A DNA stretch of 64,000 nt from JAWKWH01 sp041397625 (GTDB lineage: Bacteria; Pseudomonadota; Alphaproteobacteria; Rhizobiales; Rhizobiaceae). Location: positions 1,178,001 through 1,242,000 of the forward strand of contig JAWKWH010000001.1 of the NCBI GenBank assembly GCA_041397625.1, read 5' to 3'. Below are positions 27,163 through 37,291 of the stretch, piece after piece. The notes below the pieces were generated by a model. The model ran no database searches and was not told the DNA's origin. It saw only the letters and a program-made list of their open reading frames with translations. The translations under genes were made by a program, and so were the position numbers. Numbering within the stretch: the stretch's first letter is position 1; each line of letters begins with the position of its first letter.

Positions 27163-27554
27163 GAAGGCTCCTCCCGCCTGTTCCCTCGCTGCCGGCAAGA
27201 CAGCGATTGGCGCTGAATCTAGTTGAGCTTCGGCAAAAACGAAAGCCGTCTCGTTGCGTAAGGACATCGAATTCGGGTGCAGAAAGACAAATCCGATTCC
27301 GCGCCTTGGTTAGCGATTGCTTGCCACGGACCCGCTTTCCAAACCGTCGATTTGATCGAAACCCCGGAAAATCAGCGCATTGCCATCCTTAACGGATCGT
27401 CACGTTAACACGTTGTTTTTGTTTCGTTTGCTCCACATTAACGACGCCATTTAACGGCGAATTCAAGACTGGCGGCCATTCTTGCGTCATCGAACAGGAA
27501 GCGGCCGGGGGGACATAACCGGTTGTTTCGCCAGACCGAAAGGGACAGGGGAAA
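27163..27554. other. Intergenic region with repeated TTAACG hexamers
   Basis: I see no gene here. Four TTAACG hexamers fall within 68 bp: forward at 27389, 27438 and 27451, inverted at 27403-27408. They lie in locally AT-rich DNA upstream of the Sel1-like gene. Such clustering is typical of a regulator-binding region, but no regulator can be named. Confidence 0.35.
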
Positions 27555-27821
27555 ATGGCACGTTTTGACATGCTGGAAGCCGGTTTCGGCGACATGGGGA
27601 CGACCGCTCAGGCGGACATTCTTTTTCAACTGGGCATGATGTATGCGACCGGCCGCGACTGCGACGTCGACATCATCGCCGCTCACAAATGGTTCAACAT
27701 CGCAGCCATCAAGGGTTCGGACCGCGCCGCCGCTTTGCGCACCGAACTGGCCGAGACGATGACCAAAGCCGAGATCGCCCAGGCGCTGCGCGACGCGCGC
27801 GAATGGATGACGATGCACTGA
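27555..27821 (+). CDS. Sel1-repeat-like small protein
   Basis: The 88-residue protein contains one clear Sel1-type repeat (about 19-54: ADILFQLGMMYATGRDCDVD, then IAAHKWFNIAAIKG) followed by a helical tail. No signal peptide is visible, so it is probably cytoplasmic. An AGGGACAGGGG purine-rich ribosome-binding stretch precedes ATG 27555. Proteins of this kind mediate protein-protein contacts and are widespread in rhizobia as single-gene units. The partner is unknown. Confidence 0.85.
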   Translation: MARFDMLEAGFGDMGTTAQADILFQLGMMYATGRDCDVDIIAAHKWFNIAAIKGSDRAAALRTELAETMTKAEIAQALRDAREWMTMH

Positions 27822-27843
27822 AACGGTCCGGCGCCCTCAGATT

Positions 27844-28164
27844 TCAGGCGCCGGAAAACAGCTTCAGGCCCAGGATGCCGGCGACGATCAGCGCGATGCA
27901 GGAAAGCCGCGCCGCCGTAGCCGGTTCGCCGAACAGGATGATGCCGAGGATCGCGGTGCCGACCGCGCCGACGCCGGTCCACACGGCATAGGCCGTGCCG
28001 ACCGGCAGCGTGCGCAGCGCCAAGGCGAGCAGATAGAGGCTGATGGCCATTGCCACGACGGTAAGAACGGTCGGCAGTGGCCGGCTGAAACCTTCGGTAT
28101 ATTTCAGGCCGATCGCCCAGCCGATTTCAAACAGTCCGGCGAAAAACAGCGCGGTCCAGGCCAT
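27844..28164 (-). CDS. gdx: SMR-family exporter, Gdx/SugE type
   Basis: The 106-residue protein has four membrane helices and the essential glutamate in helix 1 (FAGLFEIGWAIGLKYTEGF, Glu13). It also has the GTAYAVWTGVG motif of helix 3 and the AAARLSCI opening of helix 4. The GW-x-x-GLKYTEGF pattern belongs to the Gdx (guanidinium exporter, formerly SugE) branch rather than EmrE. No guanidine riboswitch was seen upstream. It is transcribed in the same direction as mccA and lies 69 nt beyond its stop. Confidence 0.88.
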   Translation of the reverse strand: MAWTALFFAGLFEIGWAIGLKYTEGFSRPLPTVLTVVAMAISLYLLALALRTLPVGTAYAVWTGVGAVGTAILGIILFGEPATAARLSCIALIVAGILGLKLFSGA

Positions 28165-28233
28165 TGCGGACTCCGTTGACGGGGATTGCGAAAAGATGTC
28201 GGCGGGCTGCGCCCGCAGCCTCGATGATGCGCT

Positions 28234-30267
28234 CTATCCGGATTCGGCGAAGCGTACCAGCACCGTGCCCTCGCTCACCTGCGCGCCTTCGGCGGCAATT
28301 TCGGCGATCGCGCCGTCATGCGGTGCGGTGATGGTGTGTTCCATCTTCATCGCCTCCAGCACCAGCAGCGCTGCGCCTCTCCGCACCGTGTCTCCGACAT
28401 TGGCGCGCACCAGCTTGACCAGCCCCGGCATAGGCGCGATCAGCCGGTCGCCCGCGCCGCGGTCCTCGGCCGCGGCAAAGGGATCGGGAATCTCGAAATC
28501 ATGTCCGCAGGCACCGTCGAACACGGTGACATGGCCGGGCCAGAGGGCATGGTTATCGCTGCCGCTTGGGGAAAGATCGCCGTATTGAAGGGCGGGGGTA
28601 TCGGTCGCAAACCTGTCGCTCCCGCCCCGCAGCTTCGGTTCGGCCCTCCCTGAAAGCGGGAAGGTGGACGTAGCGTCCTCCATTTCCAACCGTACCCGGC
28701 CGCCCGCGACGGGCGTGGCGCTTGCCTCCAGCATTTCCTCGTTGCGTTTCAGGCGTACCGTCCGTGTCAGCGGGTGGAAATGCCCGTAACCGGCAGCCAC
28801 CTCCCAGGGATCGCCAGATGTCGGCGCGGACGTGAAGCCGGACGCGGCCAAAAGGGCCTGAAAGACCGCCGATCTGTTCGGCTCGGGCCGGATCGTCAAC
28901 TCGTCGAGATTGCGTTCGATCATGCCGGTATCGACATCGCCGGCGGCAAAGGCGCCGTTCTCGGTCAGCGCCTTCAGGAAGGCGATATTGGCGGTTGAGC
29001 CGGCGATCCGCGTCTCGCCCAGCGCCTCGGCCAGGCTCTCAAGCGCCGTCCGCCGGTCGTCGCCGTGAACGATCAGCTTGGCGATCATCGGGTCGTAGTA
29101 AGGCGTGATCGCATCGCCTTGCGCGACACCGCTGTCGACGCGTATGCGCCCGCCGGAGGCAACCCGGTCGGGAAACCGCATGTGATGGAGCGTGCCGATG
29201 GCGGGCAGGAACCCCTTGGCCGCGTCCTCCGCATAGACGCGCGCCTCGAACGCATGGCCGGTCAGCTCGATTTCGTCCTGCGTCAGCGGCAGCCTCTCGC
29301 CGGCAGCGACGCGCAACTGCCATTCGACGAGGTCGACGCCGGTCACCATCTCGGTCACCGGGTGCTCGACCTGCAGGCGTGTGTTCATCTCCATGAACCA
29401 GAAACCGTCGGGTCGAAGCCCGTCGGAGCCGTCGACGATGAACTCGATCGTGCCGGCGCCGGCATAGTCGATCGCCTTGGCCGCCTTCACCGCCGCTTGC
29501 GCCATCGCGGCGCGCATTTCCGCCGTCATGCCCGGGGCGGGGGCTTCCTCGATCACTTTCTGGTGGCGGCGCTGGGCCGAGCAGTCGCGCTCGAACAGGT
29601 GGACGACGTTGCCGTGTTTGTCGCCGAACACCTGCACCTCGATATGGCGCGGCTTTTCGATGTATTTTTCCACCAGCACGCGATCGTCGCCGAAGGCTGC
29701 CTTGGCCTCGCGCCGGCACGAGGCGAGCGCGTCGGCGAATTTGTCGGGATCGTCGACCCGGCGCATGCCCTTGCCGCCGCCGCCGGCCCGCGCCTTGATC
29801 AGCACCGGATAGCCGATCTCGCGCGCCTTGCCGGCGAGCAGCACCAGTTCCTGCGCGTCACCATGATAGCCGGGCACCACCGGCACGCCGGCCTCCTCCA
29901 TCAGGCGCTTGGCGGCATCCTTCAGTCCCATGGCGCGGATCGAGGCGGCCGACGGTCCGACAAAGGTGAGTCCAGCCTGCTCGACGGCCTCAACGAAGGC
30001 CGGGTTTTCGGAAAGGAAGCCATAGCCCGGATGGATGGCTTCGGCGCCGGTAGCTCGCGCCGCACCGATAATGCGTTCGGCGACCAGATAGCTCTCCGCG
30101 GCCGGCGCCGGCCCGATATTGACGGCCTCGTCCGCCATCCGCACGTGCAACGCATCTCGGTCGGCATCCGAGTAGACCGCGACGGTGGCAATGCCGAGCC
30201 GCCGCGCTGTGCGGATAACGCGGACGGCAATCTCGCCGCGGTTGGCGATGAGGAGCCTGGAGAACAT
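28234..30267 (-). CDS. mccA: 3-methylcrotonyl-CoA carboxylase biotin-containing alpha subunit
   Basis: The 677-residue protein has an ATP-grasp biotin carboxylase domain (about 1-450) with the glycine-rich loop KARAGGGGKGMR and ERDCSAQRRHQKVIEEAP. A linker domain precedes a C-terminal biotinyl domain with Lys641 in VLEAMKMEHT. Together with the beta subunit (mccB, 35428-37035) it carboxylates 3-methylcrotonyl-CoA in leucine breakdown. Assignment to MCC rather than propionyl- or geranyl-CoA carboxylase rests on length and on ivd and mccB further upstream on the same strand. The two subunit genes are 5 kb apart, which is unusual. The macro-domain gene ends 3 nt upstream. Confidence 0.9.
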   Translation of the reverse strand: MFSRLLIANRGEIAVRVIRTARRLGIATVAVYSDADRDALHVRMADEAVNIGPAPAAESYLVAERIIGAARATGAEAIHPGYGFLSENPAFVEAVEQAGLTFVGPSAASIRAMGLKDAAKRLMEEAGVPVVPGYHGDAQELVLLAGKAREIGYPVLIKARAGGGGKGMRRVDDPDKFADALASCRREAKAAFGDDRVLVEKYIEKPRHIEVQVFGDKHGNVVHLFERDCSAQRRHQKVIEEAPAPGMTAEMRAAMAQAAVKAAKAIDYAGAGTIEFIVDGSDGLRPDGFWFMEMNTRLQVEHPVTEMVTGVDLVEWQLRVAAGERLPLTQDEIELTGHAFEARVYAEDAAKGFLPAIGTLHHMRFPDRVASGGRIRVDSGVAQGDAITPYYDPMIAKLIVHGDDRRTALESLAEALGETRIAGSTANIAFLKALTENGAFAAGDVDTGMIERNLDELTIRPEPNRSAVFQALLAASGFTSAPTSGDPWEVAAGYGHFHPLTRTVRLKRNEEMLEASATPVAGGRVRLEMEDATSTFPLSGRAEPKLRGGSDRFATDTPALQYGDLSPSGSDNHALWPGHVTVFDGACGHDFEIPDPFAAAEDRGAGDRLIAPMPGLVKLVRANVGDTVRRGAALLVLEAMKMEHTITAPHDGAIAEIAAEGAQVSEGTVLVRFAESG

Positions 30268-30270
30268 GAT

Positions 30271-30792
30271 CTACCTTTCAATATCCCAGACGACGAACCG
30301 GTGCAGGTCGGCGGCTTCGATGTCGAAACAACAAAAAACAATGCTCTCCGGTTTAGCGTTTGCAGTGGCGAAATCCAGCGCTGTTTCCACAGCGATGCGT
30401 GCGGCTTCGGCCTTCGGAAAGCCGTAGATGCCCGTCGAGATCGCCGGAAAGGCGATACTCTCCAGGTCATGGGCAACCGCGAGACCGAGGCTGCCCATGT
30501 AGCAGGAGGCGAGCAGGTCGGCCTCGCCTGCGCCGCCACCGCGCCAGACAGGGCCGACTGTGTGGATGACATGGCGAGCCGGGAGCCGGTGGCCGCGGGT
30601 GATTTTGGCCTCGCCTGTCCTGCATCCGCCAAGCAGCCGGCATTCGGCAAGAAGTTCCGGTCCGGCGGCGCGGTGAATGGCGCCGTCGACCCCGCCGCCG
30701 CCAAGAAGCGATGAATTGGCCGCGTTGACGATGGCGTCGACATCGAGCGTGGTGATGTCGGCAACGATGACCGAGAGACGGGAAATAGCCAT
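30271..30792 (-). CDS. Macro-domain protein (ADP-ribose/O-acetyl-ADP-ribose deacetylase type)
   Basis: ATG 30792 gives 173 residues. The MacroD-type signature NAANSSLLGGGGVDGAIH is followed by the second nucleotide-binding loop FPAISTGIYGFP. Enzymes of this class remove ADP-ribose from acidic residues or deacetylate O-acetyl-ADP-ribose. The gene sits between an alpha/beta hydrolase gene (7-nt gap) and mccA (3-nt gap) in what looks like one transcript. Its place beside a CoA-metabolism gene may be fortuitous. Confidence 0.93.
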   Translation of the reverse strand: MAISRLSVIVADITTLDVDAIVNAANSSLLGGGGVDGAIHRAAGPELLAECRLLGGCRTGEAKITRGHRLPARHVIHTVGPVWRGGGAGEADLLASCYMGSLGLAVAHDLESIAFPAISTGIYGFPKAEAARIAVETALDFATANAKPESIVFCCFDIEAADLHRFVVWDIER

Positions 30793-30799
30793 ATTGCGG

Positions 30800-31612
30800 C
30801 TATCCGCCGGTATTGTGCCAGAAATCGAGCACCGTGTCGGCCAGCAACTGTGGCGCGGTGTCCATCGCAACGTGCTGCTGCCCGTCGAGCGCCACGCTTG
30901 TCGCATGGGGAATTTCGGCGGCAAGCCTTGTCATGGACGCCTTGAAAAAATCCGGACTGTCGCGGCCATGCAGCAGCAATGTCGGCACCGAGATGTTCCC
31001 GGCATGCGTGGCCGCGAGCGAGAAGGTGCCGGTGGCGCGTAGTTCGCGCGGAATGGTGTGCGCGGCGGCAAGGCGCGCCGGCCAGGCAGGCGAGGCACGA
31101 AGTGCGGCGATGTCGCCAGGTCGCATCTGCACGACGTCCTCGCAGAAAATCTTCAGCACCGTTTCGCGATCGTCGGCTGCCACCGCCGCATCCATGCGGC
31201 CGATCAGCTCTTCGGCGATACCGTTGCCCTCGAGCACCGGCGCTTCGTAGATGATCAGTGCCGTCAGCCGCTCTGCGAGCGCCGCGGCGCCGAGCGAGGC
31301 AAGCCCGCCATAGGAATGGCCGAACAGGATCACCGGCCTGCCGGCGGTCTCGTCCGCCGCCGTTTCGATGACCGCGGCCACGTCGCCGAATTCGGCTTCA
31401 AGCGCATAGGCCGTGCCGGCCGGCACATCGCCGCTGCCGCCGCGTCCGCGCCGGTCGACCGCAAACACCGTGAAAGACCGTTCGAACAGAGGGCGCACAT
31501 TGCTCCAGCGGGCGGACGAAGCGCTGGTGCCGTGCACCAGGACGAGCACGGGGCCGCTTCCGGAACGCTCGTAGGCGATCTTTGTTCCGTCGTTTCCGGT
31601 AACGGTTCGCAT
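30800..31612 (-). CDS. Alpha/beta hydrolase
   Basis: ATG 31612, eight bases after a GGAGGAGG ribosome-binding site, gives 270 residues. The fold markers are the oxyanion strand VLVLVHGTSASSARW, the nucleophile elbow FGHSYGGLASL with its Ser, and a C-terminal catalytic His in GQQHVAMD. No signal peptide is present. The substrate cannot be named. It begins the run hydrolase-macro-mccA on the minus strand. Confidence 0.9.
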   Translation of the reverse strand: MRTVTGNDGTKIAYERSGSGPVLVLVHGTSASSARWSNVRPLFERSFTVFAVDRRGRGGSGDVPAGTAYALEAEFGDVAAVIETAADETAGRPVILFGHSYGGLASLGAAALAERLTALIIYEAPVLEGNGIAEELIGRMDAAVAADDRETVLKIFCEDVVQMRPGDIAALRASPAWPARLAAAHTIPRELRATGTFSLAATHAGNISVPTLLLHGRDSPDFFKASMTRLAAEIPHATSVALDGQQHVAMDTAPQLLADTVLDFWHNTGG

Positions 31613-31686
31613 ATGCACATCCTCCTCCGCTGCCGGCATGATCCCGGGACAGGCCCGTTAATACCGTCAATTCCGCGAATGCGGAA

Positions 31687-32187
31687 TCAGCACCATCCTC
31701 CGCGCTCGCCGCCGGTGTAACGCCGTGCGTGACCGGAGGCGATCAGGCTTTCGGCCACGCTGCGGCCGTCGACCAGGATCGTCACCAACTGGCGGTCGTA
31801 TTTGTCGACGCCGTGGGCGATGATGCGGTTTTTATCGCCCGACCAGAGCAGCCGCTGCAAGGCCCATTTGGCCCGTTGCGCGGCGATCGCCTCGCCGATG
31901 CAGGAGGCCGAAAAGAGTTCCGGCGCATCGATGCCGCGAAGCCGCCCGCGCGTCTTGCCCGTGGTTTTGCACCTGAGCGCCACCGTGTCGCCGTCGATTA
32001 CCCGCGTAATGGCGCAGCCGCCAGTGACTTCATGCGAATTCAGGTTGAGCAGCACGAAGTCGAGGCCCTCGGCGGCCAGCACCGCCGCCGCTCCGGCGAG
32101 CATGGGGATGAGGAACAGCCGCGCCGTCCGCCGCGCCCATGAACGCCGGCGTCGAGGATATCGCGTTCTAGCGGCGCGATAGCGCAT
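31687..32187 (-). CDS. Staphylococcal-nuclease-like thermonuclease family protein, membrane anchored
   Basis: ATG 32187 follows a GGAGGAAGGG ribosome-binding site and gives 166 residues. A strongly basic N-terminus (RYPRRRRSWARRTAR) precedes a membrane helix (about 22-40). Then comes an SNase fold with ITRVIDGDTVALRC and RLRGIDAPEL, the usual calcium and active-site segments, plus a later YDRQLV. Four cysteines may form disulfides. It is likely an exported or anchored nuclease. It is divergent from the second DUF922 gene. Confidence 0.85.
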   Translation of the reverse strand: MRYRAARTRYPRRRRSWARRTARLFLIPMLAGAAAVLAAEGLDFVLLNLNSHEVTGGCAITRVIDGDTVALRCKTTGKTRGRLRGIDAPELFSASCIGEAIAAQRAKWALQRLLWSGDKNRIIAHGVDKYDRQLVTILVDGRSVAESLIASGHARRYTGGERGGWC

Positions 32188-32340
32188 GGGCGCCCTTCCT
32201 CCGGCATCGGTTTTGTCTCGGCACTTGATGCAATGCCGCAGCATGGCCGGGCGGGCAATAGCGCAGGTGTGGAAATCGGCGGGAATGGATGACATTAATG
32301 CGCCTGGCCCTGGCAGGCCAACCAGAACTGCGGAGGTTTT

Positions 32341-32937
32341 GTGAGATCAGTGTTCGTACCGGCACTCGTTGCCGGCCTGCTGGCCGCGAGCCCGCCGGCC
32401 AAGGCCGACTGGGCGCCGGTGGAGCGGATCGAGACCTATCCGGTCGCTGGCGCGACCGGTATCGAACTCTATCGCTCCATCGGCGCAAACGGGCCGAAGA
32501 TCGGCCCGGCCCGCGTCATTGCCTATACGGATTTCAAGCTCACCTGGCGGCGCGACTACCGCCCGCAGTCCGATGGTTCCTGCAAGCTGGTCGCGGCGAC
32601 GCCCAAGCTGATCATCACCTACCGCCTGCCGAAGCCTTCGGGCAGGCTGCCGACAGCAACCAGGGCGCGGTGGCGGACCTTCAGCGAGGGAATTGCCGCC
32701 CACGAGAAGGTGCATGGCGGGTTCATCGTCGATATGGTCAGGCAGATCGAGGCGCTCTCCATCGGCTTCACCCATTCAGACGACCCGAAATGCAAGCGCA
32801 TCTACGGCGAGTTGAAGAAGCACCTCGCAGCCCTGTCACAGCGCCAGCGGGCGAGAAGCCGCGATTTCGACCGTGACGAAATGAGCGACGGCGGCAATGT
32901 GCACCGGCTGGTGCTGGCGTTGATCAATGGCGGGTGA
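32341..32937 (+). CDS. DUF922 family exported putative zinc metallopeptidase (second copy)
   Basis: GTG 32341 follows a GGAGG ribosome-binding site, giving 198 residues, exactly the length of the member at 19865. It has a signal peptide cleaved near KA-DWA (residue 22), the zinc motif AHEKVHGG (His121, Glu122, His125) and the cysteine pair Cys81/Cys151, spaced as in the other copy. It ends in GNVHRLVLALI. Overall identity to the first copy is low outside these blocks, so the two are old paralogues. No substrate is known. Confidence 0.85.
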   Translation: MRSVFVPALVAGLLAASPPAKADWAPVERIETYPVAGATGIELYRSIGANGPKIGPARVIAYTDFKLTWRRDYRPQSDGSCKLVAATPKLIITYRLPKPSGRLPTATRARWRTFSEGIAAHEKVHGGFIVDMVRQIEALSIGFTHSDDPKCKRIYGELKKHLAALSQRQRARSRDFDRDEMSDGGNVHRLVLALINGG

Positions 32938-32956
32938 GCGCGCGAGGCTTCCGGCG

Positions 32957-33577
32957 TCAGTAGCGCGTGCACTGCATCAACGTTCCGGCCCAGTTCAGTT
33001 CCGCCTTGCCGTCGCGTTCGATGAAATCGAGGCCGCCGATATTGTAGTGGATCGATCCCCCGTCCTCCCAACCGGTTGCGATATATTGCGGCCAGTCGCC
33101 GCCGGGCACGCGCGTGAACACGCCGACGGGCGGATCGGTATCGTAGAATGTGGCTATGAGTCCGTCGAACTCACCGCCGGTGCATGAATAATCCACCGGA
33201 TCGGGCGCCATGATCTCGCCGGCCTGTATGCTCAGCACCGCGACGCGCTCCTTGTAGGCGTCGAGGATGAACTGGCGCGGATCGTCGGCCTTCCATGCCT
33301 CGTTGCGACCCGACAGCCAGCCCACCTGCATGGCATGGATGTTCTCGAAGTCCTCCGCGGTCGTCTGGTCCTTGATCTTGTGGTAGAGCCGGTCGACCTC
33401 GCGATCGAGCGCCGACAGTTCCTCGTCCTTGCAGATCATGTCTTCGGTGCTGCCCGCCTCCACGCCGGTGCAGTCGAACGACGGCTGGGCCAGCGCCGGG
33501 GCGGCAAACGACACGGATGCGGCAAGTGCGAGGATCGCCAGCGGCATGGCAGGCTTCAATCCGGGGCAGGTTCTCAT
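32957..33577 (-). CDS. Exported protein with LprI-like N-terminus and MliC-like C-terminus (putative lysozyme inhibitor)
   Basis: ATG 33577, preceded by AAAGGAG, gives 206 residues with a signal peptide ending at ALA-QPS (about residue 30). Residues 34-110 resemble the LprI/DUF1311 domain (FDCTGVEAGSTEDMICKD, ELSALDREVDRLYHKI). Residues 130-206 resemble an MliC-type domain (VDYSCTGGEFDGLIATFY ... MQCTRY) with its own cysteine pair. Both domain types bind lysozymes in other bacteria; the inhibitor role here is inferred. The gene stands alone. Confidence 0.75.
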   Translation of the reverse strand: MRTCPGLKPAMPLAILALAASVSFAAPALAQPSFDCTGVEAGSTEDMICKDEELSALDREVDRLYHKIKDQTTAEDFENIHAMQVGWLSGRNEAWKADDPRQFILDAYKERVAVLSIQAGEIMAPDPVDYSCTGGEFDGLIATFYDTDPPVGVFTRVPGGDWPQYIATGWEDGGSIHYNIGGLDFIERDGKAELNWAGTLMQCTRY

Positions 33578-33847
33578 GGCGCGTCTCCTTTGCGGCCGTC
33601 CCTTCTTCATCAGAGCTTAGCGTTACGTTGGCTTCGTGCACAGGCTGATTTCGAACATCGCAGTATTTGACGCGTCATCGTCGATCCCGAGAGCCCGCCC
33701 CGATCATTCCTGTGGAGCAGCATCGACATCATGGCCAATAACCGGACGGCGCGATATGAGTGCGGGGATGAGAAAGCGGTATCGCAAATATCATTCGGCG
33801 CGAATGGCGGTCGCGGGCAAGCTCGGCCGACGCTGCCGCCGGCGGTC

Positions 33848-35053
33848 GTGACGGCCGTGGCGAAGGCGGAACACCTGCTTGCCGTCAACACCGGCTCCTC
33901 GAGCGTCAAGTTCGCGGTGTTCGGTCCGGACCTTGCCCGCCGCCTGCACGGCACGCTCGAAGGGATCGGTATAAACCCCGTCCTCAAAGTGTCCGCTGCC
34001 GTTGGCGCTCCGGCGCGGGCGGTCGACTGGCACGGGCCTGACACAGACGATGTTCCGCATCTCATCCGGCGTATCATCGGCTGGATCACCGAGCGCCTCG
34101 ACGGCGGCGGGCTCGCGGCGATAGGCCATCGCATCGCGGTCGGCGGTACGGACTATGACGGTCCGGTCGTCGTGACGGACGCGGTGCTGGAAAAGCTGCG
34201 CGCGCTTCAGCCGCTGGCGCCGCTGCACCTGCCGCGCAGCCTGGAGGCGATCGCGGCGCTCGCCGCCACCCACGGCCGCATTCCGCAGGTCGCCTGTTTC
34301 GATACCGCATTCCACCGCACCATGCCGCCGCTGGCGCAGCTCTACGCGCTGCCGCGAGAACTGGCGCAGGCCGGCGCGCGCCGCTACGGTTTCCACGGTC
34401 TCAGCTACGAATACGTTGCCGGTCGTCTGCCGGCGATCGACGCTGGCGCCGCGTCCGGTCGCACGATCGTCTGCCACCTTGGCAGCGGCGCCAGCCTGTG
34501 CGCGCTGAAGGCGGGAAAGAGCGTCGCCACGACCATGGGCTTCAGCCCGCTGTCGGGCCTTGTCATGGGGACGCGCGCCGGCGATCTCGATCCGGGCCTG
34601 ATCATCTGGCTCATCCGCGATCGCGGCATGAGTGTCGACGAGGTCGAGCGGATGCTCTACCACGATGCCGGCCTCAGGGGATTTTCGGGACTGAGCGCGG
34701 ATATGCGCACGCTGCTCGCCAGCGCCGATCCGCGCGCCGGCGAAGCGGTCGACCTTTTCGTCAACCGCATCGTTGTCGAGATCGGCAGCCTTGCCGCAAC
34801 GCTTGGCGGACTGGACGCGCTGGTGTTCACCGGCGGCATCGGCGAGCGCTCGCCGGAGATACGCGCCGCCGTCTGTGCCGGGTCGGCATGGCTTGGCGTC
34901 GGCCTCGACGAGGCGAGAAACCGTGCCGGCGAGACGAAGATCGGCGCGCCGGCAAGCGCCGTCTCGGTTCTCATGGTGCCGACCGACGAGGAACGGGTCA
35001 TGGCCATGCACACCGCGCGGCTGGTGTTCGGCAAGGCCGGCGCGGCGGAGTAG
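33848..35053 (+). CDS. ackA: Acetate kinase
   Basis: GTG 33848 gives 401 residues, the normal AckA length; the frame continues 39 codons upstream (ATG 33731) without family similarity, and GTG 33857 is an alternative. The ASKHA motifs are visible: LAVNTGSSSVKFAVF at the start, CFDTAFHRTMP, RRYGFHGLSYEYVA, CHLGSGASLCA, GFSPLSGLVMGTRAGDLDPG and FTGGIGERS. It interconverts acetate and acetyl phosphate. No phosphotransacetylase or phosphoketolase gene is next to it, unlike many rhizobial loci. It is convergent with the DUF2200 gene across 17 nt. Confidence 0.94.
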   Translation: MTAVAKAEHLLAVNTGSSSVKFAVFGPDLARRLHGTLEGIGINPVLKVSAAVGAPARAVDWHGPDTDDVPHLIRRIIGWITERLDGGGLAAIGHRIAVGGTDYDGPVVVTDAVLEKLRALQPLAPLHLPRSLEAIAALAATHGRIPQVACFDTAFHRTMPPLAQLYALPRELAQAGARRYGFHGLSYEYVAGRLPAIDAGAASGRTIVCHLGSGASLCALKAGKSVATTMGFSPLSGLVMGTRAGDLDPGLIIWLIRDRGMSVDEVERMLYHDAGLRGFSGLSADMRTLLASADPRAGEAVDLFVNRIVVEIGSLAATLGGLDALVFTGGIGERSPEIRAAVCAGSAWLGVGLDEARNRAGETKIGAPASAVSVLMVPTDEERVMAMHTARLVFGKAGAAE

Positions 35054-35070
35054 GGAAGGGGAGAAACCGC

Positions 35071-35424
35071 TTACTTCGTCCGCAGGATCTTCTCCATTGC
35101 CTTGCCGCGCGCCAGTTCGTCGATCAGCTTGTCGAGATAGCGGATTTCCCGCATCACCGGTTCCTCGATCTCCTCGACGCGGACGCCGCAGACGACGCCC
35201 TTGATCAGTGCGCGGGAAGGGTTGGGACGCGGCGCTTCGGCGAAGAATGTCTCGAAGTCGGTTTCAGCGTCCAGGACGGCCCCGAGGTCGTCGCCGGAAT
35301 AGCCAGTCAGCCAAGAGATGATCTCGTCGACCTCGGCCCTGCTGCGGCCCTTCCTCTCCGCCTTGGCGACATAGTGCGGATAGACGCTCGCGAAACTCGT
35401 CGAATAGATGCGGTGTTTTGCCAT
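35071..35424 (-). CDS. DUF2200 family protein
   Basis: The 117-residue product matches DUF2200 along its whole length, with the signature MAKHRIYSTSFASVYPHYV at the start, WLTGYS in the middle and GVRVEEIEEPVMREIRYLDK near the end. It is soluble and lacks known catalytic motifs; the function is unknown. It starts 3 nt after the mccB stop and is probably cotranscribed with it, although this family is not normally part of leucine catabolism. Confidence 0.9.
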   Translation of the reverse strand: MAKHRIYSTSFASVYPHYVAKAERKGRSRAEVDEIISWLTGYSGDDLGAVLDAETDFETFFAEAPRPNPSRALIKGVVCGVRVEEIEEPVMREIRYLDKLIDELARGKAMEKILRTK

Positions 35425-35427
35425 GGC

Positions 35428-37035
<1,608 letters not shown>

Positions 37036-37291
37036 GAAGCGGCTGTGATCCTGCTTAACTTGACAATTTCGGCTGGCCGGCATATTCGCCCGCTCCCGCC
37101 GGTTGGCCGGACATTAGCCCGGACAGTCGGACAGTGAAACGCATTCCTTCGGAGACCGCGATGAAAAACCATTGCGAGCGCGACCGGCGCAGTCTCCCTC
37201 CGCAAGCGTACTGACGCCGCCGGAGGGCGGCCTTTCTTTCACCCTACGCCAAATCGAAGGAACGCGGCGCAATCCAGCCGCAGACAAAGTC

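Noticed and set aside
28165..28233. Guanidine riboswitch upstream of the Gdx-type exporter
   Set aside because: Only a single GCGGGC-TGC-GCCCGC hairpin (28202-28216) is present; the paired ACGR-loop hairpins of the mini-ykkC type are missing. The hairpin more likely belongs to the 3' end of mccA.
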